Source: an uncultured Selenomonadales bacterium (lineage in GTDB: Bacteria; Bacillota; Negativicutes; Selenomonadales; Selenomonadaceae). From it: a stretch of 64,000 bases of DNA. A program made the position numbers and the translations under genes. Of this stretch, positions 42,275-51,199 are shown in pieces. Under the pieces are notes generated by a model. It worked only from the letters and a program-made list of their open reading frames with translations. It was not told where the DNA came from and did no database searches. The stretch's first letter is position 1. Every line of letters starts with the position of its first letter. The stretch covers positions 50,964 through 114,963 of the forward strand of contig OMYB01000011.1 of NCBI GenBank assembly GCA_900315155.1. The letters are read 5' to 3'.

Positions 42275-44278
42275 TCAGGCTTCCGTCAGGCGCTCCCATT
42301 TCTCGTAGCGCTGCTGGATCTCCTGCTCTTTCGCCGCATAAGCCTCAGCGATCTCCTGGCTGCGCACCGGATCCTGCTGCAGGGACGGATCGTTCATCTC
42401 GACCTCCAGCCCCTTGAGCTCGGCCTCCGCCATCGCGATCTCCGCCTCCGCGCGCTGGATGAGCTCGTCGCGCTTCGCATCGCTCATGCTCTGGATCCGG
42501 CCGATCTCTGCCTGCTTCTGTGCCTCAGCGGCAGCCTTTTCCTTTGCTTCGGCATCTGCTGCCGCTTTCGCCGCATCCGGATGGGCTTTGCCTGCCTTGT
42601 GCGCCGCCTTGCGCGCCTTTTCCTTTTCGCGCGCCTCACGGATCCTGCGCTCTTTTTCGGCCTCAGCCGCCTCCTCGGCAGCGGCTTCTTCCGCCGCCTC
42701 TTTCTTCATGAGGTAATAGCTGTAGTTGCCATCGTACTCCGTGAGTTTCCCATCCTCGAGCTCCATCGTGCAGTTCGCGACCTTATCGAGGAAATAGCGG
42801 TCATGGGAAACCGCGAGGAATGTACCCGGATAGGCCATGAGTGCTTCCTCGATCGCCTCGCAGGCCGGGATATCGAGATGGTTCGTCGGCTCATCGAGCA
42901 CGAGGAAATTCGCGCCCGTCAGCATGAGCTTCAGGAACGCGACACGCGACTGCTCGCCGCCCGACAGGTCGCCGATGCGGCGGTAGACGTCGTCGCCTTT
43001 GAAAAGGAAGGCACCCAGATACTTGCGCGCCTGTTCCTCGTCAATGCCGAACTCGAAATTCAGCTCCTCGAGAATCGTATTTTCCTTGTGCAGGCCCTCA
43101 TGCTGCTGGGAGAAATACCCGATTTTCACGCGGTTGCCGATCTTCACGCGTCCTGTCGGAGACTCCAGCTCACCGACGAGAACGCGCAGCAGGGTCGTCT
43201 TTCCTGCACCATTCGGTCCCACGAGCGCGACACCATCGCCGTTGCGGATGAGCATATTCACATGCTCAAAAACGGAATGGCTGCCGAACGCCATCGAGAC
43301 ATCCTCGAGCTCTGCCACGCGCTGTGCGCACTCCTCCGGCTTGTGGAACGCAAAGTAATTAAACGAAGCATCCTCCGGCGGCAGGACGATGCGCTCGAGG
43401 CGGTTCAGCTGGCTCTGCCGCCCGCGCGCCTGCTTGCTCTTGATGCCCGCCTTGTATTTGCGGATATATTCCTCCGTCTTTTTGATGTGCTCCTGCTGCT
43501 TTTCATACGCCGACTTCAGCGCCGCCCGGCGCTGCGTCTTGACGCGCATGAAATACGTATAGTTGCCCTCATACGTCGTGACCGTCTTGTGGTCGAGCTC
43601 GAGGATCTTCGTCGCGACTTTATCGAGGAAATAGCGATCATGCGAGATGAGCAGCACGCCGCCATGGTAGCCGGCCAGAAACTGCTCCAGCCACTCGATC
43701 ATGTGGATATCGAGGTGGTTCGTCGGCTCGTCGAGGAACAGGAAATCCGGCTCGCGCATGAGTGCTTTCGCCAGCGTGATACGTGTTTTCTGCCCGCCGG
43801 AGAAATGCTGAACGTTCTTTTGGAAATCTTCCTCCGTAAAACCGAGACCGTAGGCGATGCGGCGGATCTGCGCCTCGTAGTCGTATCCGCCGAGATTTTC
43901 GAAACGGTTCATCACGCGGCTGTATTCTGCCATGCATTCCTCACTGGCATCCGTCTTCAACCGCTGTTCGAGCTCACGTTTCTTCGCCCCCAGCGCGATG
44001 ACATCATCAAAGGCACGCTGGAACTCATCCCAAAGGGTACCCTCGCCAAAATCCGCCTGCTGCTCAACGTAGCCGATTGTATCGGCGCTGTCCCACTGGA
44101 CGCTGCCGCCATCCGTTTCCTCCTGCCCCATGAGGCAGCGCATGAGCGTCGTCTTGCCCGCGCCATTCACGCCGACAAAGCCGACTTTCTCCCCCTTCGC
44201 GACCTCGAACGTCACATCGTGGAAGAGCTCATGGATGCCGAAACTCTTGCTGAGTCCCGTCACCTTCATCATCGTCAT
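42275..44278 (-). CDS. ABC-F family ATPase (ribosome-associated)
   Basis: The 667-residue protein has two ABC cassettes without membrane parts: Walker A GVNGAGKTTLMRCLMG and GPNGAGKTTLLRVLVG, signatures FSGGQKTRITLAKALM and LSGGEQSRVAFLKLML, and Walker B FLFLDEPTNHLDIHMIEWLE and FLVLDEPTNHLDIPACEAIE. A P-site-tRNA-interaction linker lies between (KYKAGIKSKQARGRQSQLN). A highly charged Ala/Glu/Lys coiled C-terminal extension of about 120 residues matches the Uup/YdiF-like group. The likely role is resolving stalled ribosomes; antibiotic resistance is not implied. Confidence 0.93.
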   Translation of the reverse strand: MTMMKVTGLSKSFGIHELFHDVTFEVAKGEKVGFVGVNGAGKTTLMRCLMGQEETDGGSVQWDSADTIGYVEQQADFGEGTLWDEFQRAFDDVIALGAKKRELEQRLKTDASEECMAEYSRVMNRFENLGGYDYEAQIRRIAYGLGFTEEDFQKNVQHFSGGQKTRITLAKALMREPDFLFLDEPTNHLDIHMIEWLEQFLAGYHGGVLLISHDRYFLDKVATKILELDHKTVTTYEGNYTYFMRVKTQRRAALKSAYEKQQEHIKKTEEYIRKYKAGIKSKQARGRQSQLNRLERIVLPPEDASFNYFAFHKPEECAQRVAELEDVSMAFGSHSVFEHVNMLIRNGDGVALVGPNGAGKTTLLRVLVGELESPTGRVKIGNRVKIGYFSQQHEGLHKENTILEELNFEFGIDEEQARKYLGAFLFKGDDVYRRIGDLSGGEQSRVAFLKLMLTGANFLVLDEPTNHLDIPACEAIEEALMAYPGTFLAVSHDRYFLDKVANCTMELEDGKLTEYDGNYSYYLMKKEAAEEAAAEEAAEAEKERRIREAREKEKARKAAHKAGKAHPDAAKAAADAEAKEKAAAEAQKQAEIGRIQSMSDAKRDELIQRAEAEIAMAEAELKGLEVEMNDPSLQQDPVRSQEIAEAYAAKEQEIQQRYEKWERLTEA

Positions 44279-44305
44279 GCAATTTTCACCTGCTTTGCTT
44301 TCTGC

Positions 44306-45631
44306 TTACTTCCTGCCCGTATGTTTATAATCGAGTCCAATGTGAACCACAGCCTGGTTGCTGCCGCCGCCATCCATGATGACACACGGGAACGGCATGC
44401 CATAGAATACATCCGTATTCGCTTTCGACGTCACGATGATCGTACCCTGCCGCGAGCTCGTACGCCCCGTCTCGACGCCGGAGATGATGAATCCTTTGCG
44501 CTGCAGGATACCGGCGACCTCCGCGCCAGCCCCGTTGATCCCGCTGTCATTGATGACCATGACGCGGATCTCATTGGGCTTCATCGGCTTATCTTCCTCT
44601 TTTGTCTCTTTTTTGTCATCCTTGCTCTCCTGCGAACCGTCCGTCTTGTCGCCGACGTTCATGCCCGAGGGCAACGATGCATTATAGGCATCCTCATCAG
44701 CCTGGTTCTTCTCTTTCTCCTGATCCGTCAGCGCCAGGCCGAGTTCCGTGCGCATGAGCTCGCGCAGGTCCGTGATGTCCGGGATCCAATAGCTGATATC
44801 CTTGAGATATGCCGGACGCCCGGGAACCATCTTCGCCTCGAGGCCGTTGTCGCGGATGGACTTCATCTGCTGCGCAAAATCCAAAAGCTCCGTCACGCTC
44901 ATATCGGTCTTGAGCACCGAGCTGCACGTCTTGACGATCTCCGGCAGCTTCGGCAGGATGGACGGCGAGACGAGCTTCTCGAGCACGGCCTTCATGAATT
45001 TCTGCTGGCGTCCGATACGGCCGATATCGCCTTCGCCGTCGCGGTAGCGCACGTATTGGATAGCTTTCGCGCCATCCATGTGCTGCTCGCCGGGATACAG
45101 GTCGATGACGAGACCACCGTTATCATCCCAGGGATCCTCGTAGTGCATGCGCTTCTCGACGTTGATATCCACGCCGCCGATGGCATCGATGAGTTTCGGG
45201 AATGCCTTCGTATTGACGATGATATAGTGGTCCATCGGCACGCCGAGGAGATGCTCGACCGTCTGCTGCGTGAGACTGTGCCCACCAAACGCGTAGGCGT
45301 GGTTGATCTTGTCATCGCCGTGCCCCTCGATTGGTACACGCGTATCGCGCGGGATCGAGAGCAGCGCCGCCTTTTTCTGCGCCGTATCGAGTGCGGCGAC
45401 CATGAGCGTATCGCTGCGGCCCACGTCATCATCGCGGGCATCGACGCCCATGATCATGACGTAGGTGATGTTGCTCGTGACCGCCTCGCCGGCCTCGTTG
45501 ATGGCCGTATGGCTCCGCCTCTGCTGCAAGCCAAAATATACCCCCAGCCCCACGAGAAGCAGCACCAGAAGCACAGCCATGGCCCGCCAAAGATTTTGAA
45601 AACTGCGCCGTTGTTTGCGCTTTTTCCGCAT
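44306..45631 (-). CDS. LCP-family (LytR-CpsA-Psr) cell envelope glycopolymer transferase
   Basis: The 441-residue protein has a cytoplasmic basic start, one transmembrane helix (MAVLLVLLLVGLGVYFGL), an LCP domain (YVMIMGVDARDDDVGRSDTL, LLSIPRDTRVPIEGHGDDKI, HYIIVNTKAFPKLIDAIGGV, IQYVRYRDGEGDIGRIGRQQ) and a LytR_C domain (VINDSGINGAGAEVAGILQR) after a charged linker. LCP enzymes attach polysaccharides or other polymers to peptidoglycan or another carrier. In a diderm the acceptor may be the cell wall polyamine or S-layer-related polymer (inference). It has its own promoter (TTGCCC-17-TATACT). Confidence 0.93.
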   Translation of the reverse strand: MRKKRKQRRSFQNLWRAMAVLLVLLLVGLGVYFGLQQRRSHTAINEAGEAVTSNITYVMIMGVDARDDDVGRSDTLMVAALDTAQKKAALLSIPRDTRVPIEGHGDDKINHAYAFGGHSLTQQTVEHLLGVPMDHYIIVNTKAFPKLIDAIGGVDINVEKRMHYEDPWDDNGGLVIDLYPGEQHMDGAKAIQYVRYRDGEGDIGRIGRQQKFMKAVLEKLVSPSILPKLPEIVKTCSSVLKTDMSVTELLDFAQQMKSIRDNGLEAKMVPGRPAYLKDISYWIPDITDLRELMRTELGLALTDQEKEKNQADEDAYNASLPSGMNVGDKTDGSQESKDDKKETKEEDKPMKPNEIRVMVINDSGINGAGAEVAGILQRKGFIISGVETGRTSSRQGTIIVTSKANTDVFYGMPFPCVIMDGGGSNQAVVHIGLDYKHTGRK

Positions 45632-45700
45632 TTCGCCAAAACTCCTATCTATATCGAAAATACCGAACGGTAAAGCATCTGTCTATACCCTAACCAATAC

Positions 45701-45729
45701 AGTATAGCAAAGATAGAAGACAAGGGCAA
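45701..45729 (-). promoter_or_regulatory. Promoter of the LCP gene
   Basis: On the minus strand TTGCCC (45724-45729) and TATACT (45701-45706) are separated by 17 nt. Confidence 0.65.
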
Positions 45730-45814
45730 TTCTTCCTTTTCATTTTCGGGAAAATACGCTATGATAGAGGGTAAGAATTCATTCTCCAGACGGTATAGCA
45801 AAGGAGGAGCTTCT

Positions 45815-46954
45815 GTGCTTCGTTTACCAGTCAATAAACTCAAACATGGCATGATCCTGGCTCAGAGCATTTTCAACCATCATGGAGCCAGTTATCTCGT
45901 AAAAGGACAGCCGATCACGCAGTCCTACATCAATCAGCTTCAGAAAATCGGTATCCCGACCATCACGGTCACTTCGTCAAACCCGAATTTCAAGCTGATG
46001 CCGCCGGAGGACGTCGTAGCCGAGGAGACACGCGCGGATGCGATCGAGCACGTCTATGATGCCTTCCAGGAGACCGAAAAAAGCGGCCATCTCGATGTCG
46101 ATATGATGGAGGATGTCTCCGAAAAGATCATCTTCGACCTCATCGACCGCAAGGCAAACCTCGTGCAGCTCACGGATATCCGCCTGCATGATACCTACAC
46201 GTTCGGCCACTGCGTCAACGTCGCCATTCTTTCCTCCATGCTCGGCATGCTCTGCCATTACACGAAAAACGAGCTGCAGATCCTGACGCTCGGCGCCCTC
46301 CTGCACGACCTCGGAAAAATCGGCGTCCCGGAGGAAATCCTCACGAAGACGACGCGCCTGAACCCCGACGAGTTTGACCTCATCAAAAAGCATCCGCTCG
46401 CCGGCTCCGACCGCATCCATGCGATGGAGAACGACCTCCCACACGCGACGCTGCTCGCGACAATTGCCTCCGAGCACCACGAGCACATCGACGGCTCGGG
46501 CTACCCGCGCGGCCTCAAGGGAGACAAGATCCACCGCTTCGCGAAGATCGTCGCCATCGCCGATGTCTACGATGCCCTCACGAGCGAACGCCCGTATAAA
46601 AAGGCCTACACGCCGAACATCGCGCACAACATCATGTGCAACGTCACGCATGGCCAGTTCGACCCGGACCTCCTGACGCTCTTCTTCAACAATGTGGCCC
46701 TCTACCCCGTCGGCACCGTGCTGAAGACCGACTACGGCTACGGCATCGTCCGCGAATCCGCCTTTGGCAAGACCGAGACCCCGACCATCGTCGTCTTCGC
46801 CAACCTCGAAGGCCGCAGCATCGAGCCGTATACCCTCGACCTCTCCACCGTCGAGGACGGCAACCGAAAAATCCAGCTCGTCATCGCCGACAACGAACTC
46901 CGCCACTTCATCCACGAGCTCAGCTTTGACCCGTCCATGTACCTGCAAAGCTAA
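45815..46954 (+). CDS. HD-GYP domain cyclic-di-GMP phosphodiesterase
   Basis: The 379-residue protein has an N-terminal ~100-residue region of unknown function and an HD-GYP domain: FGHCVNVAILSSMLG, LLHDLGKIGVPEEIL (HD at 164-165), KKHPLAGSDRI, EHHEHIDGSGYPRGLKGDKI (HHExxDGxGYP) and AIADVYDALTSERPYKKAYT. All metal ligands and the GYP motif are present, so it should cleave c-di-GMP. There is no receiver domain. A GTG start at 45815 is chosen because AGGAGG lies 7 nt upstream; an ATG at 45761 overlaps a likely -10 box. It is transcribed alone. Confidence 0.9.
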   Translation: MLRLPVNKLKHGMILAQSIFNHHGASYLVKGQPITQSYINQLQKIGIPTITVTSSNPNFKLMPPEDVVAEETRADAIEHVYDAFQETEKSGHLDVDMMEDVSEKIIFDLIDRKANLVQLTDIRLHDTYTFGHCVNVAILSSMLGMLCHYTKNELQILTLGALLHDLGKIGVPEEILTKTTRLNPDEFDLIKKHPLAGSDRIHAMENDLPHATLLATIASEHHEHIDGSGYPRGLKGDKIHRFAKIVAIADVYDALTSERPYKKAYTPNIAHNIMCNVTHGQFDPDLLTLFFNNVALYPVGTVLKTDYGYGIVRESAFGKTETPTIVVFANLEGRSIEPYTLDLSTVEDGNRKIQLVIADNELRHFIHELSFDPSMYLQS

Positions 46955-46977
46955 CCGGAATAAAACATATTGACCAT

Positions 46978-47023
46978 CAAAAAACCGTATCAACAGGAAT
47001 TTTCCTGCCGATACGGTTTTTTT
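46978..47023. terminator. Bidirectional terminator
   Basis: AAAAAACCGTATC and GATACGGTTTTTTT arms around a second small AGGAA/TTCCT stem, located between the converging HD-GYP and esterase genes. Confidence 0.85.
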
Positions 47024-47041
47024 ACGCGCCGTGTGCGCGGT

Positions 47042-48157
47042 TTATTTCCAACCCATGATGGCTGCGATCTTATCCTTCAGGAACGCGGCGATCTCGTCGT
47101 GGCCTGTCTGCAGCGGATGTGTGCTGTCGTGGGCGTAGTCGCTTTCCTCGAGCAGTGGCTGCGGGTCGTTGAGAGCGATGAAATAGACGTCTTTCATGCC
47201 CTCCGCCTGTACCTGGTCGACAGCTGCCTTGACCCAGTTGCGGCCGCGCTTGCCGACCCAGTTCGGTACCGGCTCCGTGCAGATGATGGTTTTGCCCGGA
47301 TTGACCTGGCGAATCGTCTGGATGAGCTTCACATAGCCTGCGACGAATTCCTCCTTGGTTGGCGTATGCTTCGCCGGCTTGCTGAAGTCGTTCGTGCCCA
47401 TGGCGATGATTGTCGCATCGACGGGGAACTGCTTCGCATCCCACATCGCATGCTCACCGGCCTTCTTGTCGGAGTACATCGTCCAGACGTAGCGGTCGGA
47501 CGTGTGGACCTGATTCGTCGGCCAGTCATCTGCCCAGTTGTGCACGACGCCCTCGCCGGACTTCGCGACGATGCTGTAGTCAGCATCGAGCAGGCGGGAT
47601 ACCTTCGGACCATAGGCCTGGTCCGTATCCTCGATGTCATTGTAGTTCTCGCCCTTCAGCTCGCCGTCGTTCTTCGCGCCCGCCGTGATGCTGTCGCCGA
47701 CGAATTCGAGCGTGCGCCCTTTGCGCGCATCCGGCGCCAGGAGCTTCGCGCCATCATCGAGCTCAAAGCCCTTGAGCTGCGTAACGCCCATATAGCCCTC
47801 GGTCGAGCGCACGAGCAGCATCTTGTGCGTACCGGGTTTCAGGTTCTCGGCGAGTACCGTGGCCTGTCCGCGTGGCTTGAACTTGCGGAACGGGCTGCCG
47901 TCGATGCTCACACGCCATTTGTCGTTTGGGTCGCGCATCTTGACCTTGATGCTCGTGCCCGTAAAGTTCGCCTTGATGTAGACGGCGCCCTGTGCGCATT
48001 GGTATTCGTTGGCATTCGACTGGTCCCAGCGGCCGAAATACTGCAGGTTCGCATCGTTCGGCGCCACCTCGACCGCAGCATCTGCTGTCGGCAGACCCGC
48101 ACTCATGACGCCCATGCCAAGGAGCATGGCCGCCAAAAGGACTGCTTTCTTTTTCAT
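47042..48157 (-). CDS. Secreted CE2-like acetyl esterase (SGNH hydrolase)
   Basis: The 371-residue protein has a signal peptide (ending TADAA), an N-terminal beta-sandwich with YFGRWDQSNANEYQ and GSPFRKFKPRGQA, and an SGNH domain EFVGDSITAGAKN (Ser156), AMGTNDFSKP (Asn) and HDSTHPLQTGHDEIA (Asp/His). This two-domain layout is that of CE2 deacetylases, which remove acetyl groups from mannan, xylan or glucan oligosaccharides. Its position at the end of the porin/esterase cluster by the mannanase genes suggests galactoglucomannan deacetylation (inference). Confidence 0.88.
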   Translation of the reverse strand: MKKKAVLLAAMLLGMGVMSAGLPTADAAVEVAPNDANLQYFGRWDQSNANEYQCAQGAVYIKANFTGTSIKVKMRDPNDKWRVSIDGSPFRKFKPRGQATVLAENLKPGTHKMLLVRSTEGYMGVTQLKGFELDDGAKLLAPDARKGRTLEFVGDSITAGAKNDGELKGENYNDIEDTDQAYGPKVSRLLDADYSIVAKSGEGVVHNWADDWPTNQVHTSDRYVWTMYSDKKAGEHAMWDAKQFPVDATIIAMGTNDFSKPAKHTPTKEEFVAGYVKLIQTIRQVNPGKTIICTEPVPNWVGKRGRNWVKAAVDQVQAEGMKDVYFIALNDPQPLLEESDYAHDSTHPLQTGHDEIAAFLKDKIAAIMGWK

Positions 48158-48189
48158 CGTTATCCTCTCCTCGTCTCCCGGTCAAAAGC

Positions 48190-49437
48190 TTATTTTTTAT
48201 CGTTGGCATGACGAACTTTCTGGATATCGATCTCCGTCTGCTCGCCCTGGAGTGCCTGCCCCTGGCCGATGTCACCGGCCTTCTTATGCCATGCCGCCTT
48301 CGCGAGCTGCGGCGTGATTTCCTGCGTCGTGCCCGTGCGCGGTACGAGGTTCAGCATCGTCTCCGCCCAGGACTTGCGCATGATGCCGTAGCCTTTCGGG
48401 CTCGGATGTACACCGTCCGGGCCGAGCCACTCGCGATGCCCCTTGAAGATTTCCCAGAAATCCGGGCCTTTCATCACGGCTGGATATTTCTGGTAAAGCT
48501 TGTCGATGCGCTCGTTGTACATCGGTGCGTTATTCGCGACGCCCGGCTCAGCCGACCAGGGAATCTTTCCGACGACCGGCACCTTACCTGCCGCCAGCAC
48601 GTGCTCGATGACCGTCGACATATTGGCCTCGAATTTATCCATGCCGTTGCTCTTGCCCCAGGCATCGTTCGTGCCGAGCACGATGCCGACGTATTTGCCG
48701 GGAAAAACCGACAGCCAGTTGTCGATATACTTCACGCCGTCTTTCGACTTGATGCTGCCCGTGCCGCCGTATTCAAAAATCGGATAGTAGGCCGGGTTCG
48801 CGGCGTTGACCATCTGCCCGGCAGGACCGAATGGGGAGCCCGAGAAATTGCCCGAGCCTGCCGTGATGCTGTCGCCGTAGACGATCCAGTCATCATCGAG
48901 GCCCTGCGGTGCACTGTAGACATCGAGATTGATGGCCGCATGCGGGCCGCTCGCGTTATCCACGCTGTGCACGACGACGCGCACCCAATGATATCCCGAG
49001 AGATCGACAACATGCTGGCGGGAATGGTAGACATTGCCCTTCACCGTTGCGAGCTTCTTCCAGCCCTTGGACGGGATCTTTCCGCCCGGTGCATCGTTCG
49101 CCTCGATATCATAGGTTTGCAGGTTGCCGTAGGACTGACGCGTCTTGATCGTCGGATCGTAATCGTAGCTGCTGCTGTACCAGACGACCACGGCCTGTTT
49201 CAGCTGATCCGCCGGTACGCTTGAAAGGTCATAGGCCAGCCAGCCCGGCGCATCGCCATTCCACGTCGTCTGATAGTTCGCATCGTTCGCCATCTCCGCG
49301 TGGTCGCTCGACGCATACGCCGGCACGTTGCGGCTGACGAGATGGATGGGCGCCATCGCTGCGTTCACGGTCATCGAACCTCCCAAAAGGCATGCTGCTG
49401 CGGCCAGTACCGCCGCGCTTTGCCGAAAAAACTTCAT
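48190..49437 (-). CDS. Secreted SGNH hydrolase with discoidin-like N-terminal domain
   Basis: The 415-residue protein has a signal peptide (ending VNAAM), a ~170-residue N-terminal beta domain resembling F5/8 type C domains (YQTTWNGDAPGWLAYDLSSV, YHWVRVVVHSVDNASG) and an esterase domain: WIVYGDSITAGSGNFSGSPF (Ser), VGIVLGTNDAWG (Asn) and GPDGVHPSPKGYGIM (Asp-His). It is probably a carbohydrate esterase acting on polysaccharide at the cell surface. It lies 32 bp upstream of the CE2-like gene, in the same direction. The ATG at 49437 with AGGAAGG is chosen over a GTG twelve bases earlier. Confidence 0.85.
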   Translation of the reverse strand: MKFFRQSAAVLAAAACLLGGSMTVNAAMAPIHLVSRNVPAYASSDHAEMANDANYQTTWNGDAPGWLAYDLSSVPADQLKQAVVVWYSSSYDYDPTIKTRQSYGNLQTYDIEANDAPGGKIPSKGWKKLATVKGNVYHSRQHVVDLSGYHWVRVVVHSVDNASGPHAAINLDVYSAPQGLDDDWIVYGDSITAGSGNFSGSPFGPAGQMVNAANPAYYPIFEYGGTGSIKSKDGVKYIDNWLSVFPGKYVGIVLGTNDAWGKSNGMDKFEANMSTVIEHVLAAGKVPVVGKIPWSAEPGVANNAPMYNERIDKLYQKYPAVMKGPDFWEIFKGHREWLGPDGVHPSPKGYGIMRKSWAETMLNLVPRTGTTQEITPQLAKAAWHKKAGDIGQGQALQGEQTEIDIQKVRHANDKK

Positions 49438-49478
49438 AAAATTTCGCACCTTCCTGTGTGTTGTTTCACTGGAATCGT

Positions 49479-51143
49479 TTAGAAATTAAACGTTACGCTG
49501 GAGTATACCTTGCTGCGGTCCTTGCCCGGGTTCGTGATGCTGGAACCGTAGAAATACTTCACCTTGCCCTGCAGGTTATGGCAGAAGTTGTAAAGGAGGC
49601 CGCCCTCCCAGCCGCGCTGGCCAATCTCGGCGCCATCCTCGTAGACCGTCTTGACGAGCGCATCCGGCGCGAGATAACGATAGCCGAGATAGTAGCCGAA
49701 AGCATGGTTCGGCGCAGCGCTCATGGCATCGCCGCCATTGAACTGATACTCGGCCGTCCAGGCATTGTCATAGCCGTCCTGATCGCCGTGCGAATATGCA
49801 CCGTAGAGATTGCCCTTCTTGCCGAGTTTCTGGTTCAGCGTCAGCGCGTAGATGCGCAGATAGTCCTGATCGTAGGCTGCCGATTTATATGCATAGTAGC
49901 CAACCGTAGCATCAAAGCGACCCGTGAACTGATGACCAAACGTAGCGCCCGTCAGGGTACGGCGGCGATATTGCGGCGTAGCGATTTTTTTGCCGGAAAT
50001 GGAATACGTTGCATCGGAAAAATCATTATAAGGATTATTCCAATCGTACGTCCAATTCGAGCCTGTTGCCGTCTGCGTAACCGTATAAGTTTTGCTCGTA
50101 TCGATAGGAGCATACGTTGCCTGCGCGCCTGACGCTTTATGATAACGCAGGAAATCGTTCTTCGCCGATGCTCCACTCACCGAAGCTGCCGCAGCCTCAA
50201 CGGAAGATGCCTTAATGTTATATTTCTGCACATAAGTCGTCTCCGTCTGTTCGATAAACTGTTTGGAGGCCCAATCGATATCCGCATACGTGAATTGGTA
50301 ATCCGCAGATCCCTGTGTAACATCTTCGGAAGCATCATTGTCTTTCAAATCCAGCCGTCCCGTGAACACATTGAACCAGTTCTTTTTGCCCTTATGCGTA
50401 ACGTTAAAGCCCTTCATGGCCGCATGGTTGACGAAGTCCTCCTGTGCATGCGGAATCAAGAGACCGAAGGCACCGTTGAGTCCCGTCTTATCGATTGGTC
50501 CTTCAACGTATGCCGTTTCCGGACGCAGGACATTGGAACGCTTATTTCCGTTATTCCACGTTTCGTCATTGGCTTCCTCGGAGTTAAATCCGTTGCCATC
50601 ATAGCTGTCCATCTGCGTCGTGAACGTGCTGTGGAACTCGATGGGCGTCTTCGGTACGCTGGCGTCGAGATTGAGTTTGATTTCCTTGCGCCAACGGCGG
50701 GAGTGCTCGTCGCCATCCCGGCCGGCAATGCCTTCATGTTTTGCTTTCTGGTATTCCTGCGCGAAAGAACCGGAAAGGCGGACGTTCTTCTGCTTCTTTT
50801 CGAGGCGCGTCACGCGGACACCGAGGGCGTCGAGGTCATCGCGGAACTCGTTCGAGAGGTCGTCGATGATCTTCTGGTCGGGCGCGCTGGCCTGCGTCAT
50901 ATGCGTGCGGGCATTCGCGACAATCTGTGCCATCTCGTAGCGCGTGATCGTCTTGTCGCCCTGGAACGAGTTATCGCCATAGCCCGTGAGGATGCCGTCT
51001 TTGGCGAGCTGCGTGACCGCTTGATAAGCCCAATGGTCGCTCGGGACATCCTTGAACAGGTCATCTCCTGAGGCAGCAAAAGCCGTGGACGTGCTGAAAG
51101 CAAACGCGGCGAGAACCGCGAGGGCGAGTTTCTTATTATGCAT
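49479..51143 (-). CDS. SLH-domain outer-membrane porin
   Basis: The 554-residue protein has a signal peptide (ending AFAA), one S-layer homology domain (DDLFKDVPSDHWAYQAVTQL, ILTGYGDNSFQGDKTITRYE), a coiled coil (about 90-125) and a ~400-residue beta-barrel ending in SSVTFNF, with a terminal Phe as required by the BAM machinery. Such proteins anchor the outer membrane of Negativicutes to the polyamine-modified peptidoglycan and form channels. Being next to a second porin and to mannan-degrading enzymes, it may pass mannan oligosaccharides. AGGGAGG precedes the ATG at 51143. Confidence 0.92.
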   Translation of the reverse strand: MHNKKLALAVLAAFAFSTSTAFAASGDDLFKDVPSDHWAYQAVTQLAKDGILTGYGDNSFQGDKTITRYEMAQIVANARTHMTQASAPDQKIIDDLSNEFRDDLDALGVRVTRLEKKQKNVRLSGSFAQEYQKAKHEGIAGRDGDEHSRRWRKEIKLNLDASVPKTPIEFHSTFTTQMDSYDGNGFNSEEANDETWNNGNKRSNVLRPETAYVEGPIDKTGLNGAFGLLIPHAQEDFVNHAAMKGFNVTHKGKKNWFNVFTGRLDLKDNDASEDVTQGSADYQFTYADIDWASKQFIEQTETTYVQKYNIKASSVEAAAASVSGASAKNDFLRYHKASGAQATYAPIDTSKTYTVTQTATGSNWTYDWNNPYNDFSDATYSISGKKIATPQYRRRTLTGATFGHQFTGRFDATVGYYAYKSAAYDQDYLRIYALTLNQKLGKKGNLYGAYSHGDQDGYDNAWTAEYQFNGGDAMSAAPNHAFGYYLGYRYLAPDALVKTVYEDGAEIGQRGWEGGLLYNFCHNLQGKVKYFYGSSITNPGKDRSKVYSSVTFNF

Positions 51144-51199
51144 GGTAGTTATCCTCCCTAAAGTTCGTTCATGTTCCGTATGATATCCGATACCGTTCA

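Noticed and set aside
42263..45673. A 1136-codon open frame on the plus strand
   Set aside because: It is antisense to the ABC-F and LCP genes, whose motifs are unambiguous; no start signal or domain is seen in the long frame.
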